A DNA stretch of 64,000 bases. Source: JAPWJZ01 sp966211335. GTDB lineage: Bacteria; Pseudomonadota; Alphaproteobacteria; Micavibrionales; UBA2020. The DNA lies in NCBI GenBank assembly GCA_966211335.1, contig CBIHNF010000002.1, positions 124,001 to 188,000 of the forward strand. The letters run 5' to 3'. The position numbers and the translations under genes are program-made. Positions 61,091 to 64,000 of this stretch are shown here, piece after piece (the first letter of the stretch is position 1; the number at the start of each line of letters is the position of its first letter). The notes beneath the pieces were generated by a model that saw only the letters and a list, made by a program, of their open reading frames with translations, was not told the origin of the DNA and did not search any database.

Positions 61091-62164
61091 TTATCTTCTT
61101 CCCTTGAGCTTGAAGACGTAGGAGATGACTTCGGCCACCGCCTTGTACTGGTCTTGCGGAATGGTTTGTTCGATGTCCATTGAATCATACAGCGCGCGGG
61201 CAAGGGCCGGGTTTTCGACCAGCGGCACATCGTTTTCCTTCGCCACATCGCGGATGCGCTGCGCCACCGCATCAACGCCCTTGGCCACCATCTGCGGTGC
61301 GTCCATTTTGGCGGTGTCGTACTTCAATGCGACCGCGTAATGCGTGGGGTTGGTGATGATGACGTCGGCTTCCGGCACCGCCTGCATCATGCGCTGGCGA
61401 GCCTTTTGTTCGCGCAACTGGCGGAGGCGCGCCTTCACATGCGGGTCGCCCTCCGTCTGGCGGAATTCTTCCTTCAGCTCCTGCTTGCTCATGCGCATTT
61501 TCTGCATGAAATCGAAGCGCTGGTAGGTGTAATCGGCAACGGCGATGACGAACTGGATGATCAGCGCCGCAATCATCATCTTGATGAACAGGGTGCGCAG
61601 ATCCGACATCGCCTGCCCGAGTTCCTCGTTGATGAAGTGTTCGACGCCGTCAAAGTAGGCGCGCACCGCCATATACATCGCAATCGACACGATGATGAGT
61701 TTCAGGACGCTTTTCACCAGCTCTGAAATCGAGCGCATGGAGAAGAGGCGGCCGAGTCCCCGGATGATGGAGATTTTACCAAGGTCGGGCTTGATAGGCT
61801 CCGTCGTGAACAAGGGGCCCGTCTGCACAACAGCCGACGCCGCGCCCATGGTCATGAGGGCGATAAACGGGAAGGCCAAATCACCCATGACGCGCGTAAA
61901 CAGCCCGCGCGCGAGGTCTTTGAGGCCGGCGCCATCGACATGATAGGTATGCGCATCCGACAGGAAAGTTTTCAGCACGTCCATCAAATCCGCCATGATC
62001 AGCGGGCCGGAACCTGCGACGATGAGCGTGGCGGTGAACAGCGCAACGAAGTTGGAGACTTCCTTGGAATAAACCACCTGCCCGCGTTTCCGCGCTTCCT
62101 CCAGCCTTCGCGCTGTGGGCGGTTCGGTCTTCTGGCTGTCATCATCATCGCCGCCTTCGGACAT
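61091..62164 (-). CDS. flhB: Flagellar export apparatus protein FlhB
   Basis: 357 residues. Four membrane helices in the first 210 residues and a cytoplasmic C-terminal domain with the self-cleaving NPTH site (ADVIITNPTHYAVALKYD), which switches substrate class from rod/hook to filament. N-terminal KTEPPTARRLEEARKRGQV is conserved. AGGGAGAG precedes the ATG. Follows fliR with a 9-base gap. Confidence 0.97.
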   Translation of the reverse strand: MSEGGDDDDSQKTEPPTARRLEEARKRGQVVYSKEVSNFVALFTATLIVAGSGPLIMADLMDVLKTFLSDAHTYHVDGAGLKDLARGLFTRVMGDLAFPFIALMTMGAASAVVQTGPLFTTEPIKPDLGKISIIRGLGRLFSMRSISELVKSVLKLIIVSIAMYMAVRAYFDGVEHFINEELGQAMSDLRTLFIKMMIAALIIQFVIAVADYTYQRFDFMQKMRMSKQELKEEFRQTEGDPHVKARLRQLREQKARQRMMQAVPEADVIITNPTHYAVALKYDTAKMDAPQMVAKGVDAVAQRIRDVAKENDVPLVENPALARALYDSMDIEQTIPQDQYKAVAEVISYVFKLKGRR

Positions 62165-62173
62165 ATGCTCTCC

Positions 62174-62947
62174 CTATGGCGACAGGGCGGTGTCGACCAC
62201 CGACTTGAAGGCGCCGAGCCAGTAGAGCATGCCGGCGGACAGGCACATGGTGAGCATGATCAGGCTTAACAAAATCTGCAGCGGCATGGCGAGGAAGAAA
62301 ATCTGCACCTGCGGCATCAGCCGGCCGAGGACACCAAAACCCACCTGCACCAGCGTGCCGACGACGAGGAAGGGGATGGAGAGCTGCACGCCGACGCGGA
62401 AGGCCGCGCCAATCGTGCGCGTCATGATTTCCATGATTGGGGCCATGTCGGGCGCATGCGTCAAGGCGGGGAACAGCTGGTAGCTTTCAACGACGGAGGC
62501 CAGCATGTAATGGTGCATGTTGGACACGAACAGCAGAATAACGCCGAGCATGGAATAAAGCCCGCCGATCATGGTGCCCTGGCTCGCGGTCTGCGGGTTG
62601 AAGATGGAGCCGTTGGAAAAGCCCGCCTGAATGGAAATGATGCCGCCCGCGGTATCAAGCGCCGTCACCATGATGCGCATGACCGTGCCGATGAACAGGC
62701 CGATGAAGCCTTCCGACAGCAGCAGCGCAATCATATCCGCCGTATTGGCGGGCAGGGGCGGCAGGCTGGGGGCGAGGAAAGGGGTGAGCACCAGCGTCAT
62801 GCCAAGCGCGAAATGCAGGCGCGTCTGCGGGTTGACGAAGGTATCGCCGATGCCGGGCATAACCATGAGCGCCATGCCGAGGCGCATGAAAATCAGCATA
62901 AAGGCGGTGACGTTGCCGGCGACAATTTCGTTGAGCAGGGACTGCAT
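62174..62947 (-). CDS. fliR: Flagellar export apparatus protein FliR
   Basis: 257 residues with about six membrane helices (FMLIFMRLGMALMVMPGIGD, then GFIGLFIGTVMRIMVTALDTAGGIISIQAGF). FliR joins FliP and FliQ in the export gate. AAGGGG precedes the ATG. Between fliQ and flhB as usual. Confidence 0.96.
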   Translation of the reverse strand: MQSLLNEIVAGNVTAFMLIFMRLGMALMVMPGIGDTFVNPQTRLHFALGMTLVLTPFLAPSLPPLPANTADMIALLLSEGFIGLFIGTVMRIMVTALDTAGGIISIQAGFSNGSIFNPQTASQGTMIGGLYSMLGVILLFVSNMHHYMLASVVESYQLFPALTHAPDMAPIMEIMTRTIGAAFRVGVQLSIPFLVVGTLVQVGFGVLGRLMPQVQIFFLAMPLQILLSLIMLTMCLSAGMLYWLGAFKSVVDTALSP

Positions 62948-62955
62948 GGCGCCCC

Positions 62956-63222
62956 TTATCCCATGCCGATGATTTTATCGGCGATCTTTTCCATGAAGTG
63001 CGACATGGCCTGCGCGAAGACGGGGAACAGCAGGAAGATGGAGAGGTAAATCGCCATCATCTTCGGCACGAAGGCGAGGCTGGTTTCCTGGATTTGCGTG
63101 AGGGCCTGAATAAGCGCGACGATAAGGCCGACGACAAGGCCGATCATCATGATCGGCGCCGACAGCTGGATGGTCAGGACGATTGCTTCCCTGGCAAAGT
63201 CGATGACTTCCTGCTCGTCCAA
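62956..63222 (-). CDS. fliQ: Flagellar export apparatus protein FliQ
   Basis: 88 residues, two membrane helices (VLTIQLSAPIMMIGLVVGLIVALIQA and MMAIYLSIFLLFPVFAQ). FliQ is a small gate subunit. The first codon is TTG at 63222, with AGGAG nine bases upstream. The sequence QALTQIQETSLAFVPKM is diagnostic. Confidence 0.96.
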   Translation of the reverse strand: MDEQEVIDFAREAIVLTIQLSAPIMMIGLVVGLIVALIQALTQIQETSLAFVPKMMAIYLSIFLLFPVFAQAMSHFMEKIADKIIGMG

Positions 63223-63249
63223 TTTAAAGGCTCCTGATAGAAGGCACCT

Positions 63250-63558
63250 TTAGATAGAGGTGCGCATGATCTGGTCATAAGCTTGCACCACGCGGTCGCG
63301 CACCGCAAGCACTGTATTCAGGGCCATTTCGGCGTTGTTGAGGGCCTGCATGACATCCGTCATATCCGCCTTGCCGACGAGGGCCTGGGCGGAAACTTTT
63401 TCGGAGTTGTGCTGCGCATCCATGGCGGAGGTGAGGGACTGCTTCAGCACATCGCCGAAGGAGGGGGCGTTCACATCGCTGACGGCCGCGACATCATTGC
63501 CCTGCGCGGCCTTCATGGTATTGAGGTAAGCTTTTGAAGCGTCGATAGCGTTTGCCAT
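63250..63558 (-). CDS. fliE: Flagellar hook-basal body complex protein FliE
   Basis: 102 residues. FliE links the MS ring to the rod. The conserved C-terminus MTDVMQALNNAEMALNTVLAVRDRVVQAYDQIMRTSI is present. AAGGAGA precedes the ATG. It lies between flgC and fliQ. Confidence 0.95.
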   Translation of the reverse strand: MANAIDASKAYLNTMKAAQGNDVAAVSDVNAPSFGDVLKQSLTSAMDAQHNSEKVSAQALVGKADMTDVMQALNNAEMALNTVLAVRDRVVQAYDQIMRTSI

Positions 63559-63571
63559 ATTTTACTTCTCC

Positions 63572-63982
63572 TTAACCGCGCAGCAGGTCGATTGTTTTCA
63601 TCAGCATCGTGCGGGACATTTCGATAACGCCGAGGTTTGCCTCGTAGGAGCGTTGCGCTTCGCGCATATCTGCCATCTCCAGCATCGGGTTCACGTTCGG
63701 CATTTTCACATAACCGTCAGCGCCGGCGGCCGGGTGGCTGGGGTCGTACTTCATAATGAAGGGGGTGGTATCCAGCGTCGGCGTGTTGACTTCAACTTCC
63801 ATGGTGCCGTCCTGACGGTTCAGCACGTTCTTGAAGGTGGAGATCTGGCGCTGGTAGGGGTTGTCGGAAGCGGTCTTGCCGGTGGTTTCGGCATTGGCCA
63901 TGTTCTCCGAAATGATCTTCATGCGGGCGCCTTGCGCCTTCATGCCTTTTGCGGCCTGTTCCATCGACTTGACGAGATCCAT
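63572..63982 (-). CDS. flgC: Flagellar basal-body rod protein FlgC
   Basis: 136 residues. A proximal rod protein with N-terminal ISENMANAETTGKTASDNPYQRQI and the C-terminal rod motif MLEMADMREAQRSYEANLGVIEMSRTMLMKTIDLL. AAGGGG lies just before the ATG at 63982. flgB is expected beyond the right edge. First visible gene of the flagellar operon. Confidence 0.95.
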   Translation of the reverse strand: MDLVKSMEQAAKGMKAQGARMKIISENMANAETTGKTASDNPYQRQISTFKNVLNRQDGTMEVEVNTPTLDTTPFIMKYDPSHPAAGADGYVKMPNVNPMLEMADMREAQRSYEANLGVIEMSRTMLMKTIDLLRG

Positions 63983-64000
63983 TGATGTAACCCCTTAACC

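Noticed and set aside
1..64000. Search for CRISPR arrays, toxin-antitoxin pairs, prophage or transposase genes
   Set aside because: No regularly spaced repeats, integrases, transposases, phage structural genes or convincing toxin-antitoxin pair could be recognised.

Overview
The window reads as a chromosomal segment of a free-living, flagellated alphaproteobacterium of moderately high GC content. Supporting signs are a PopZ-type polar protein, a CckA hybrid kinase beside flagellar export genes, the pairs rlmE-guaB and dapA-smpB, and glnE and tyrS/anmK in arrangements common in Rhodospirillales-like genomes. Genus and species cannot be fixed from sequence alone. A deep-branching or Micavibrio-like lineage is possible but only inferred. 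There is no integrase, transposase, CRISPR array or prophage. The window is mostly core genome with a few AT-rich accessory genes and two copies of a palindromic repeat.

Layout. 1-3 kb: end of a Sel1-like gene, tRNA-Cys, a Pcm-family methyltransferase, PopZ, a small orphan gene and an M15-like (DUF882) lipoprotein. 3-13 kb: glnE and a giant AsmA-like envelope protein fire divergently from overlapping promoters; tyrS diverges from anmK-tsaC. 13-25 kb: tag, a secreted EF-hand protein, lepA, a prolyl oligopeptidase/exonuclease/EamA operon, pgi and a pair of periplasmic M16 peptidases. 25-31 kb: chorismate mutase, rsmB, an AT-rich membrane orphan, a methyltransferase, rpe, and a heparinase-like protein coupled to a 70-residue partner. 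31-43 kb: sterol-desaturase-like hydroxylase, mmsA, rlmE, a guaB homologue that has lost its catalytic cysteine, a NOL1/NOP2/Sun methyltransferase, and a DUF58/BatA-DUF4159/glutamine-amidotransferase-like envelope operon.

43-50 kb: a compact promoter/short ORF/terminator unit; a partner-switching module (STAS protein plus an ATPase-receiver-SpoIIE phosphatase fusion); soluble lytic transglycosylase facing dapA-smpB-rhomboid. 50-57 kb: a HbpS/GlcG-like exported protein, a zinc alcohol dehydrogenase bracketed by two nearly identical terminators, recA with a palindrome over its promoter, an HSL-type esterase, a PAP2 membrane phosphatase, a D-2-hydroxyacid dehydrogenase and a host-attachment-family protein. 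57-64 kb (all minus strand): flgC-fliE-fliQ-fliR-flhB, an exported orphan, cckA and a coupled membrane protein, i.e. flagellar basal-body/export genes next to the cell-cycle phosphorelay kinase.

The most unusual items are the guaB-position protein whose active-site loop and flap no longer look like an IMP dehydrogenase, the self-contained short transcription unit near 43.3 kb, the leaderless-looking rpe promoter, the three-domain phosphatase fusion, and the paired terminators around the alcohol dehydrogenase gene. No intergenic stretch longer than about 300 bases lacks a feature.
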